Origin: Agreia sp. VKM Ac-1783
GTDB lineage: Bacteria; Actinomycetota; Actinomycetes; Actinomycetales; Microbacteriaceae
DNA length: 64,000 nt
Assembly (NCBI RefSeq): GCF_900177765.1
Contig: NZ_FXWI01000003.1
Span: 558,001-622,000, forward strand
Reading direction: 5' to 3'
Shown piece by piece: positions 20,338 to 27,618 of the stretch; position 1 is the stretch's first letter; each line of letters opens with the position of its first letter. Both the position numbers and the translations under genes were made by a program. The notes under the pieces are model-generated. The model saw only the letters and a program-made list of their open reading frames with translations. It did not search any database and had not been told where the DNA came from.

Positions 20338-20721
20338 ATGAGCCCGCGCGTCGAGGTGACGGGTGCCGCAGCCGACATGCTGCGGCACCTGACCACCACG
20401 TATGGCCCGCTGATGTTCCATCAGTCGGGCGGATGCTGCGACGGGTCGAGCCCCATGTGCTATCCGGTCGGCATGTTCCGCACCGGCGGCTCGGACGTGC
20501 TGCTGCAGACCCTCGAGATCGAGGGCCTCGACCCGATCGAGTTCTACATGTCGGCCAGCCAGTACGAGTACTGGAAGTACACGCACCTCACGGTCGACCT
20601 CGTCGATGGGCGGGGAAGCGGTTTCTCGGTCGAGGCGCCGGAGGGCAAGCGCTTCATGATCCGCTCGAGGCTGCTGACCGACGGTGAGCTCGAAGAGTAC
20701 GGGGTCGAGGCGCGGGCTTAG
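20338..20721 (+). CDS. DUF779 protein
   Basis: 127 aa. FHQSGGCCDGSSPMCYPVGMF with its three cysteines, GLDPIEFYMSASQYEYWKYTHLTVDLVDGRGSGFSVEAPEGKRF is the full DUF779 signature. The family is nearly always next to ExaC-type aldehyde dehydrogenases or alcohol dehydrogenases, as here (19 bp). Its role is unknown; the Cys cluster suggests metal or thiol chemistry. Confidence 0.92.
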   Translation: MSPRVEVTGAAADMLRHLTTTYGPLMFHQSGGCCDGSSPMCYPVGMFRTGGSDVLLQTLEIEGLDPIEFYMSASQYEYWKYTHLTVDLVDGRGSGFSVEAPEGKRFMIRSRLLTDGELEEYGVEARA

Positions 20722-20726
20722 GCCTG

Positions 20727-20789
20727 TCGGGCGGAGATTCTGCCTATCCGAGCGTCATAGGAGCTCGGATGGTCGGTATCTCCGCCCGA
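20727..20789. repeat. Palindromic element A
   Basis: 63 bp with perfect 12-bp outer arms TCGGGCGGAGAT and ATCTCCGCCCGA (20727-20738, 20778-20789) and inner arms ATCCGAG / CTCGGAT. The inner loop carries CGTCATAGGAG. Confidence 0.8.
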
Positions 20790-20830
20790 AAACGCCGCCC
20801 TACGGGCTTGGCGGCGACATCGCCGGCGAA

Positions 20831-20891
20831 ACGGGAGGAAATCCGCGCATCCGATGGCCTATTCGGGTCGGATGCACGAATCTCCTCCCGT
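20831..20891. repeat. Palindromic element B
   Basis: 61 bp with outer arms starting ACGGGAGGA and ending TCCTCCCGT, and perfect inner arms ATCCGA (20849-20854) and TCGGAT (20868-20873). The loop contains TATTCGGG. G-to-A and C-to-T changes relative to element A keep the outer stem paired. Confidence 0.8.
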
Positions 20892-20953
20892 TCTGCATCG
20901 ACAAACTCTCATGCCTGCCATCCGACGCGACCCGGGGTGCTTCGGCCGTCCTG

Positions 20954-21016
20954 TCGGGCGGAGATTTCGGGTGTCCGAGCGTCATGGGAGCTCGGATGGT
21001 CGGTATCTCCACCCGT
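20954..21016. repeat. Palindromic element A'
   Basis: 63 bp, the second copy of element A: left arm TCGGGCGGAGAT (20954-20965), right arm ATCTCCACCCG (21005-21015), inner TCCGAGCGTCATGGGAGCTCGGA. It matches A closely except in the region after the left arm. Confidence 0.8.
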
Positions 21017-21058
21017 TCTGCCATCTCGGCTCGGGATTCGAGGTATTCGCACCCGAAT

Positions 21059-21115
21059 GGGCGGAGTTCGGCGCATCCGACGCCGTATTCGGGTCGGATG
21101 TGCTGAGCTCCGCCC
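21059..21115. repeat. Palindromic element C
   Basis: 57 bp, the counterpart of B: outer arms GGGCGGAG and CTCCGCCC, inner ATCCGA (21075-21080) and TCGGAT (21094-21099), with the shared loop word TATTCGGGTCGGATG. Confidence 0.8.
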
Positions 21116-21140
21116 GTTGTGGTGGCGGGCGCTCGCGCGG

Positions 21141-22130
21141 TCAGTCTACGGCGAGCGCGCGGCGCAGAAAGTCGACCAGGTCGGCGGATGCGCGGCGCGA
21201 CACCCGCATGATGCCCGGGTAGGTCACCCAGCCGTGGGGCGCCTCGGCGTAGGTCTTCACCTCGACAGGCGTTCCCTCGGTCGAGAGCCGCGCCGCATAG
21301 GCCAGCGCCTGGTCGCGCAGCACGTCGTGAGCCGACACCTGCACGAGCGCAGGCGGCAAGTCGGCGAGCGACGACGCCCGCACAGGCGACACCGACGGGT
21401 CGTCGTCGGCCCCGTGCTCGCGTGAGGCGCCCAGGTAGTAGCGGAAGAAGGCATCCATGTCGGCGCGGTGCAGAACGGGCTTGCGCGCGTTCTCGTGCAT
21501 CGATTCGTCATCGAGCGTGGTGTCGGTGACCGGGTAGATCAGCCCCTGGGCTCGGATGGGCGGACCACCCGAGTCCCGCGCACGCAGCGCCATGACCGCC
21601 GACAGGTTGCCGCCCGCGCTGTCGCCGAAGACGGCGAGCCGCGCTGGCGATGCGCCGAACTCCTCGGCGTGCTCCGAGGCCCAGGAGACCGCGGCGATGC
21701 AGTCGTCGACGGCCGCGGGGTATGGATGCTGCGGCGCGAGTCGGTAGTCGACGGCCACGACCACGGCGCCGAGTTCTGCAGCGACCCGCGAAGGGAGCCA
21801 ATCGCAGACATCGAGCCCGCCGAAGAGCGTCCACCCGCCGCCGTGGAAGTAGACGGCGATGGGCAGGTCGGAGGCGCCCGTCCGTGCGTCGCGGGGCCGG
21901 TAGACGCGCAACGCGAGCGGCCCGTGCGAGGTCGCAATCGACAGATCGCGCACCTCGACACGGCTGTCTCTCGCCCCGAAGACCACGCGCCTCACCGGTG
22001 CGGGGATGGCGCGCATCGTCTGGTTGTGCTCGATGTCGGTGGGACTCATCGTGGCGATGTGCATGGAGCGGAACCTGTCCATGAACCAGCCCCACGCGCG
22101 CACGCGAGCGGGGATCGGAGTGGGCGTCAC
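21141..22130 (-). CDS. Alpha/beta hydrolase, HSL-type esterase
   Basis: 329 aa from GTG 22130, whose GTGA overlaps the stop of the preceding gene. YFHGGGWTLFG is the HGGG oxyanion motif, VFGDSAGGNLSAV holds the nucleophile Ser, and DYRLAPQHPYPAAVDDC is the HSL/AidA-type strand; the catalytic Asp and His are probably in VSAHDVLRDQALAYA and EAPHGWVTYPGI. It hydrolyses a short- or medium-chain ester or removes an acyl group. It is the last gene of a five-gene operon. Confidence 0.9.
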   Translation of the reverse strand: MTPTPIPARVRAWGWFMDRFRSMHIATMSPTDIEHNQTMRAIPAPVRRVVFGARDSRVEVRDLSIATSHGPLALRVYRPRDARTGASDLPIAVYFHGGGWTLFGGLDVCDWLPSRVAAELGAVVVAVDYRLAPQHPYPAAVDDCIAAVSWASEHAEEFGASPARLAVFGDSAGGNLSAVMALRARDSGGPPIRAQGLIYPVTDTTLDDESMHENARKPVLHRADMDAFFRYYLGASREHGADDDPSVSPVRASSLADLPPALVQVSAHDVLRDQALAYAARLSTEGTPVEVKTYAEAPHGWVTYPGIMRVSRRASADLVDFLRRALAVD

Positions 22131-23263
22131 CGCGCGAGGTCTGTCAGCCGGGGTGAGCGGGGAACGTGCTGGGTCTGCGGCACGCCCGCGCTGAAGACGG
22201 AGAGCGCGACGTCGCTGCGGGCGAGGCCGAGCCGCTTGCGCAGCGCACCGTGAGCCGCGGGCGAATCTATGAGCTCGGAGTGCGGCGAGATGGCGAGGCC
22301 TTGACGATGCGCGTGCAGCCAGAGGCGTTGAAGGATACGTCCTGCCTCGAGAGCGTGCGGTTCGGTGACGCCGATCCGGCTGTCCATCGCCTCGGTGACA
22401 CTCAGGATGTCGTCGATGCCGGCCGCGCGCGAGTTCGCCACGAGTACGTGGTGCGTCGGCGCCCCCGCTTCGTCGGTCAGAGCGGGCGGAAGGGTGGCAT
22501 CTCGTCCGAGACCCTCGAGGAACCGGGCCAGGGGACCGGCCACGGCGACGAGCGGATCTCGGAGCCGGGCCTTTCGTGTGAACGGCGCCGCGATCCGGGC
22601 GAGCGGCCTCGGCATGACCAGCATCGCGTCGGTCATGCCGTCGCGGTGATAACGCGGATGCCGCGGGTCGAGACGCAGCCAGTGCAGCAGCTCGTTCGCC
22701 ACGGTGGCGCGCGACGCTGTGAAGGCGATGCCGAGCGTGCTGAGCTGCTTCATCGCTCCGTCGTCGAGCGAGCGCACCTGCAGCCACGGCGGCAGCTGCA
22801 GCGATTCGATGTACGCGAACACGTCGGGCTTGCCCTCGAGCTTGCCTCGGTACACGCATCTCGCCCGCACGTCGTCGGCAGTGAACGGAGGAGGGCCCGC
22901 CGAGTTCGCCGGCGCGTCCGAGGGCGACACGGTGATCCGGAACACGGGGCGGGTGGCATCCGCAGGCCCCGCGACCGGCAGCGAGTCGAGCTCGGAGAGT
23001 GCGGGAAGGACCTCGACGTCGACGGCGTACCCCTTCTCGGCGGCCCCGATCGCGCAGCTCTCGATCCAGGCGCCCAGCGACATGATCACGTCTCGGAACG
23101 TGGGATCGCCAGCGGGCAGTGTACGCCCGGGAACGATGGAGACCTCGATCGCTCCATCGGCGATGCGCGGCGACCAGGGTTGGGTGTTGTGGGGCGAGGG
23201 CGACCGGCTGGCCAGCAGGATCAGCTCGTTCAGCAGCTCGGAGGAGGGCGTGTCTGCGGTCAT
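22127..23263 (-). CDS. Nitroreductase-fold (Acg-type) FMN protein
   Basis: 378 aa. The N-terminus ILLASRSPSPHNTQPWSPRI is the FMN-binding signature of nitroreductase-like proteins (SPSxxNxQPW), and the second half contains the pattern LEAGRILQRLWLHAHRQGLAISPHSELID. The duplicated ~380-aa layout is that of mycobacterial Acg. Members may sequester or use FMN in redox reactions. ATG overlaps the upstream stop (ATGA) and the stop overlaps the esterase GTG, so it is part of the coupled operon. Confidence 0.85.
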   Translation of the reverse strand: MTADTPSSELLNELILLASRSPSPHNTQPWSPRIADGAIEVSIVPGRTLPAGDPTFRDVIMSLGAWIESCAIGAAEKGYAVDVEVLPALSELDSLPVAGPADATRPVFRITVSPSDAPANSAGPPPFTADDVRARCVYRGKLEGKPDVFAYIESLQLPPWLQVRSLDDGAMKQLSTLGIAFTASRATVANELLHWLRLDPRHPRYHRDGMTDAMLVMPRPLARIAAPFTRKARLRDPLVAVAGPLARFLEGLGRDATLPPALTDEAGAPTHHVLVANSRAAGIDDILSVTEAMDSRIGVTEPHALEAGRILQRLWLHAHRQGLAISPHSELIDSPAAHGALRKRLGLARSDVALSVFSAGVPQTQHVPRSPRLTDLAR

Positions 23264-24408
23264 GCGATTCCTTCGTCGGGTCGGGTCGGTGTCGAGGTCA
23301 TGGATGCGGACGACGCGGGCCGACGGTAGAGCGTCGAGCCGTGCAGAGGCCGGCCACCGAAGCGCGAGAACTGTCGTGCCGAACCGGCGTTGTCGAGGCC
23401 CACGGTGGTGGTGCGCAGCCGCCGGTAGCCGCCCTCGGCGAGGTTCACCTGCAGCTGGCGGCTGAGCAGTGTGAGGATGCCGCGGCCCTGTCGGTCGGGC
23501 TCGGTGCCCTGAATGATGAGGATGGCCTCGCGGCGGTAACGTCCGCGAGTCAGGAGCAGCTCGAGCTGGCGCAGGGGAGTGAGCCGACCCCGCACCTTCT
23601 GCACGAAGGGAGAGATATCGGGAAGCACCAGGATGAATGCGACCCCCTTGCCGGAACGGTCGTCGCGGGCCAGGAGCAGCAGCTTCTCGTCGAGCAGGAA
23701 GGACAGGCCGTCGGTCGCCGCTGTCATCTCAGCCGGGGTGATGCGCGTGTAGTACGGCAGCTGCTCGAACGCATCGTTCAGCACGGCGAGCAGCTCGGGA
23801 ATCAGTGTGTCGGTCTTCGACTTGTCGCCGTATTCGAGTCGGATACCGGCCGCGGCGAGCTCTGCCGACGTCGGGGCGGTAGCCTCGACGGCGCCGACGT
23901 CGACGCTCCACGTCTGCGCCTCCTGCGTCCGCACGAATCCCGCCGACTCGTAGACGCCGGGAACCCACGCGGGGTTCCATGCCGAGTCGACGAAACCGCG
24001 CTCGTCGAAGCCCGAGGTGATGACGCCGGCCGACTGGTTGGGCAGCAGCGAGACCGGGCCGAGGAGTTGCTGCTTGCCCGCCGCCCGCGCCGTCTGGTCG
24101 AGGTGCTCGAACAGCGCCGATGCCACCTCGGCGCTCGCGAAGTCCGTGGCGCCGAACAGTTGCGACGTGACTCCGAACTTCTCGTCGAGTCGCGCGTCTG
24201 TGTGAACGGTCGAGCGCCCGACGACACGGCCATCGTCGTCGCGCACGACCACGAGCCGCACGGGCTCCGGATGCGCGCTCGTGCCGCGATACCACGCGCG
24301 GATGGTCGACTCGAGAAGGGGCACGGCGAGGTCGTGAGGCCAGAGCCGGCTCGGCAGCTCGACGAACTCGCGAAAGGCTGCGTCGTCGGCGACCGTCTCG
24401 ACCCTCAC
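23260..24408 (-). CDS. GNAT-like acyltransferase (YghO-like)
   Basis: 382 aa, GTG start overlapping the upstream stop. LLGPVSLLPNQSAGVITSGFDERGFVDSAWNPAWVPGVYESAGF is typical of YghO-like proteins, a two-domain GNAT relative. The C-terminal domain has AILIIQGTEPDRQGRGILTLLSRQLQVNLAEGGYRRLRTTTVG, an acetyl-CoA loop (RQGRG). The acyl donor and acceptor are unknown. It is central in the coupled operon. Confidence 0.75.
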   Translation of the reverse strand: MRVETVADDAAFREFVELPSRLWPHDLAVPLLESTIRAWYRGTSAHPEPVRLVVVRDDDGRVVGRSTVHTDARLDEKFGVTSQLFGATDFASAEVASALFEHLDQTARAAGKQQLLGPVSLLPNQSAGVITSGFDERGFVDSAWNPAWVPGVYESAGFVRTQEAQTWSVDVGAVEATAPTSAELAAAGIRLEYGDKSKTDTLIPELLAVLNDAFEQLPYYTRITPAEMTAATDGLSFLLDEKLLLLARDDRSGKGVAFILVLPDISPFVQKVRGRLTPLRQLELLLTRGRYRREAILIIQGTEPDRQGRGILTLLSRQLQVNLAEGGYRRLRTTTVGLDNAGSARQFSRFGGRPLHGSTLYRRPASSASMTSTPTRPDEGIA

Positions 24409-25262
24409 GAGCCCGGCCCCGTGACATCCAGAGACGCATCGAGAGGTGCGGTGGCCTCGGGAGCCACGTGCAAGCGGATGTATCCGCCCGTTCCGTTGCG
24501 CGTGTCCTTGGTGATCCACTGCATGAGGTGCCTGTGGCCAGGCATGCGCGCGAACGCGAGAAGGTCGTCTCGTCGCTCGAAGAACGCCAGCGTGCCGAGG
24601 GTGAAGGGGAACTCGTAGTAGGTCGTGAACCAGATGTAGCCGCGCATCGTCATCATGCGAGCGATCATCGGATAGTAGATGCGTGCGAGCGCGATGAGTG
24701 CTGCCGGGCCGGTGTATTTCGTCGCGCCGACGAACATGGCTTGCGCGTCGGCGATGGGCCTCGCCGGGCGCTTCGACTCTCGCGGCTTCGTGGGGCCCTG
24801 TCCCGACGGGCGTTCGGTGGATGCGGCATCGACCCGGGGCGGCTCGGCCCCACGGCCCGCCTCGACCGAGGTGGGGGTGAACCGCTCGATGTGGCCCATG
24901 CGACCGTCCTCGGCGCGCCAGACTCCATTCGTGTATCCGGATGGCTCGGCCTCGAGAATACGACCGGTCGGATGCGCGTCGCCCAGTCTCAGCCATGGTT
25001 CCAGGCGCGCGGGCGCGGTGACGAGGGCGTGGTCGAGTTCGTCACGAGTCGAGAAGTAGGAGGCGACTCCGAGCGTGCGTGGTGGTCGGCCGTAGCTCTT
25101 CTGCCAGAGAAAGCCGGGGGAGTCGGCGAAGTGGGTCGCCAGATCGCGGCGAGCCCCGCGGGCGCGCCGCGCATCCGCCGCCGAGTCGAAGCTGCGCTCG
25201 ACGACGACCATGGCGCGCGCCCGGCCCTGCGGCGGCGCGAGCGAGAAGTCGGTGGAGCGCAT
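24405..25262 (-). CDS. Unknown protein, possibly two dimeric alpha/beta-barrel halves
   Basis: 285 aa from ATG 25262; upstream frame is open but lies inside the ligase gene. GFLWQKSYGRPPRTLGVASYFSTRDELDHAL and, in the second half, GYIWFTTYYEFPFTLGTLAFFERRDDLLAFARMPGHRHLMQWI look like two copies of one beta-alpha unit. The second resembles the spheroidene monooxygenase (CrtA)/antibiotic monooxygenase fold only weakly. Between them is a disordered Pro/Ser/Arg-rich linker. It is co-translated with the GNAT gene. I give no function. Confidence 0.55.
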   Translation of the reverse strand: MRSTDFSLAPPQGRARAMVVVERSFDSAADARRARGARRDLATHFADSPGFLWQKSYGRPPRTLGVASYFSTRDELDHALVTAPARLEPWLRLGDAHPTGRILEAEPSGYTNGVWRAEDGRMGHIERFTPTSVEAGRGAEPPRVDAASTERPSGQGPTKPRESKRPARPIADAQAMFVGATKYTGPAALIALARIYYPMIARMMTMRGYIWFTTYYEFPFTLGTLAFFERRDDLLAFARMPGHRHLMQWITKDTRNGTGGYIRLHVAPEATAPLDASLDVTGPGS

Positions 25263-25275
25263 CAGGCGGCTCCCG

Positions 25276-26868
25276 TCATCGCGCCGTCGGGGCGGGGTCG
25301 GGCACTCCGCCGCGGTCGGCCTCATCGACGAGGTAGACGTTCTTGATCTTGCGCGGGCCGCCCTCGAAGACCCCGGAGCCGAACGAGTGCACCTCGATGC
25401 GGACGTCGCTGGCCGTCGGATCCTCTTCGAGCGACTGCGCGATGTCGCGGGAGACGGATGCCAGGTGGGTGAGGACGCCGGCGGCCGACCGGGTCTTCAG
25501 ATCGTCTGTCTCGGCGTTGTCGAGGGTCACGCCCTCGCGCAGCTGCAGGTGGATGACCGGTCGCTGCTCGAGGTTGCCGATGTCGAGCAGGCTCAGCTTG
25601 AACGACTCGATCTCTTTGGCGTGCGGGTTGTCGAGGTAGAGGCCGTTCTCGACGTCGAGCGGGTAGATGTTGGCGCCCATGTACGAGATCGTCGAGTCCT
25701 TGCGGCCGAAGAGCAGCACGAACGGCAGCTTCATGCGCTGGGTCGAGAATGCTCGTTCGAAGGCGAAGCCGAGGCGCGGATACTTCTCGGCGTAGGCCTG
25801 CATCTCGGGGAACGTGATGATCTTCGCCTCATCGCCGATGTTGTAGCGCAGCTTCGGACTCATGATGGCCATGGAGTTGAGTGTGACCAGGAGCTCGTTG
25901 TCTTCGGTGGTCTCGAGGTAGGTCTCGAGCGGGTTGTACTGGAAGATCATCGGGGTGCGCTGTTCGCTCTCGCCCAGCACGTCGCGTCTGAAGGGCTCGT
26001 TGGCGACCAGTGCTCGTCGCAGCCACACCGAGAGGTCGCTCTCGCCCGACATGCCGATGGTCAGGTCGGATGCGCCGTAGCCGGAGTAGACCCGGGTGAA
26101 ACGGTCTTCGAGGTAGTCGCGCAGTCCTTCGGTCAGCGCTTCGCCGCCCACGAAGCCGTTGAGGTTGTAGGCGTCCCAATCGAATCCCTCGGAGTCGAGA
26201 CGATCGCGCAGGTGCTTGAGAAAGGGCGGGTAGGCGCTGATGAGGTAGACGTAGCCGGGGCCGAAGTGCTTGAGGGTGTCGACGATCTTGTCGATGTCGG
26301 GGCCGGTGTTCTTGACCATCGCGATCTTCGACATGGCGAGGCCGGTGTTGGTCCCCGTCGCCCACGCACCCATGGAGAAGGCGTTGATGCAGAAGAGCTT
26401 CTTCGTGCCGAACAGCAGCGTGATGTAGCCGGCCACGTTCTTATGCACGGTATCGAGCTCGCGCTTGGAGCGCATCCAGTTGTAGGGCTTGCCGCTCGAA
26501 CCGCTCGATTCGTCGACGACGGTGCCGACGGTGACGATCTCCCCGTTCCAGCAACGCTGGGCCTCGGGGTATCGGTTCACATAATCGGTTTTGGATGTCG
26601 GCCGATAGTTGGTGAGCTGCCACCAGCGGAACGAGAACTTCTCTTCGTCGAGGTAGTTCTTGTAGGCCGGCACGTCGAGGTAGGCCTGCTGGCAGACCAT
26701 CCACGCGTTGAGTCGTGCGAAGCGCTCCATCGACGGGTGGTAGTGCCTGGCAGTGAAGCGCCAGAGTGCCGGATGAAGTCGATAGACCGCATACGTCGCG
26801 GTGACGAGCGCCGTCGCGATCCGCAGCGCGGTCTGGCGCAGCACACTCGTTCGTTGGGGCCGGGCCAC
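25276..26868 (-). CDS. PaaK/CapK-like adenylate-forming ligase
   Basis: 530 aa from GTG 26868, with Shine-Dalgarno GGAAGGA 6 nt upstream. An in-frame GTG at 26898 lies inside the TAGGGT -10 box and would precede the transcript. DESSGSSGKPYNWMRS is the AMP-forming P-loop equivalent, VYSGYGASDL the YGxSD-type motif, and LLFGRKDSTISYMGANIYPLDVE the hinge and C-terminal domain (GRxDxxIxxxGxNI). This is the phenylacetate-CoA ligase/CapK group, which activates a carboxylic acid as adenylate for CoA or amine transfer. First gene of a five-gene operon; substrate unknown. Confidence 0.85.
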   Translation of the reverse strand: MARPQRTSVLRQTALRIATALVTATYAVYRLHPALWRFTARHYHPSMERFARLNAWMVCQQAYLDVPAYKNYLDEEKFSFRWWQLTNYRPTSKTDYVNRYPEAQRCWNGEIVTVGTVVDESSGSSGKPYNWMRSKRELDTVHKNVAGYITLLFGTKKLFCINAFSMGAWATGTNTGLAMSKIAMVKNTGPDIDKIVDTLKHFGPGYVYLISAYPPFLKHLRDRLDSEGFDWDAYNLNGFVGGEALTEGLRDYLEDRFTRVYSGYGASDLTIGMSGESDLSVWLRRALVANEPFRRDVLGESEQRTPMIFQYNPLETYLETTEDNELLVTLNSMAIMSPKLRYNIGDEAKIITFPEMQAYAEKYPRLGFAFERAFSTQRMKLPFVLLFGRKDSTISYMGANIYPLDVENGLYLDNPHAKEIESFKLSLLDIGNLEQRPVIHLQLREGVTLDNAETDDLKTRSAAGVLTHLASVSRDIAQSLEEDPTASDVRIEVHSFGSGVFEGGPRKIKNVYLVDEADRGGVPDPAPTAR

Positions 26869-26896
26869 AGGAGTCCTTCCGTCGGAGAGGTAATTC

Positions 26897-26902
26897 ACCC
26901 TA
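26897..26902 (-). promoter_or_regulatory. -10 box for the five-gene operon
   Basis: Minus-strand TAGGGT, giving a transcript from about 26890, just after the GTG at 26898 and 22 nt before the Shine-Dalgarno-supported GTG 26868. Confidence 0.45.
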
Positions 26903-26940
26903 CAGCCGCGCCAATGCGGGTGTCAGGAGCATCAAGCTCG

Positions 26941-26946
26941 TAGCCT
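26941..26946 (+). promoter_or_regulatory. -10 box of a leaderless transcript
   Basis: TAGCCT, exactly 6 nt before ATG 26953. Confidence 0.6.
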
Positions 26947-26952
26947 AGGGTC

Positions 26953-27618
26953 ATGTCGACGATCAAAAATCCCGTCGGACCGGAACCGAGCAAGGTCTAC
27001 TGGCGCCGGCGCGTGATCGTGCTCGCGGGTCTTCTCGCTGTCATCGCCATCATCGTGCTCATCATCGTGCGGCCCGGCTCGTCTTCTCCCGTCGGAAGTT
27101 CGGACACCCCGCCGCCGGCCGCGACGACGGCAGCCCCGCAGACGACTGCGCCGCCGGCCGGGGCCGGTGAGCCGCAGAATGTCGACGCCGCACCTCCCGC
27201 AGACGGTTCGACGCCCGCGTGCGATGCCGCGAGTATCGTCGTGACCCCGGTGACCGATGCCGACACCTACGCCGCGGGGGTCACTCCGCAGCTGTCGCTC
27301 AGCATGACGAACACGGGCAGCACGGCGTGCTCGGTCAACGTGGGCACGGCGCAGCAGGTCTACACGATCAGAAGCGGCGAAGAGCAGTACTGGGTGTCGA
27401 CCGACTGCCAGGCTTCCCCTACAGACATGCCCACGGTGATCGAGGCCGGCGCCACGCTCGCGTCGACTCCGTTCGCGTGGGACCGCACCCGCTCCACGGC
27501 CGACACGTGCTCGTCGACCGACCGGCCGCAGGTTCCCGCGGGAGGCGCGTCGTACCACCTCGATGTGTCGATCGGCGGCTTCGCGTCGGCCGTGAGCAAG
27601 CAGTTCATTCTCGGATAG
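26953..27618 (+). CDS. Membrane-anchored extracellular protein, unknown
   Basis: 221 aa. Residues ~19-42 form one membrane anchor (VIVLAGLLAVIAIIVLIIV), followed by a Pro/Ala/Thr-rich linker (residues 45-75) and an outer beta-rich domain of ~140 residues with four cysteines that could form two disulfides. The pattern SLSMTNTGSTACSVNVGTAQQVYTI suggests an Ig-like/DUF4232-like fold. The last 14 bp overlap the convergent phosphatase gene. Function unknown. Confidence 0.65.
   Translation: MSTIKNPVGPEPSKVYWRRRVIVLAGLLAVIAIIVLIIVRPGSSSPVGSSDTPPPAATTAAPQTTAPPAGAGEPQNVDAAPPADGSTPACDAASIVVTPVTDADTYAAGVTPQLSLSMTNTGSTACSVNVGTAQQVYTIRSGEEQYWVSTDCQASPTDMPTVIEAGATLASTPFAWDRTRSTADTCSSTDRPQVPAGGASYHLDVSIGGFASAVSKQFILG

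Larger units (their letters stand above)
20722..21140. other. Gene-free block filled with palindromic repeats
   Basis: The 419 bp between the DUF779 stop and the esterase stop (the two genes converge) contain no credible gene. They hold four large imperfect palindromes in the order A-B-A'-C. A to A' is 227 bp and B to C is 228 bp, so the block looks like a tandem duplication of a ~227-bp composite unit. Confidence 0.8.

Noticed and set aside
20727-21115. CRISPR array
   Set aside because: The repeated units are palindromes of two kinds with irregular spacing and no unique equal-length spacers; no cas genes nearby.
26896-26898. GTG 26898 as start of the PaaK/CapK-like ligase
   Set aside because: It sits inside the TAGGGT -10 box and would precede the transcript; GTG 26868 has a good Shine-Dalgarno (GGAAGGA).
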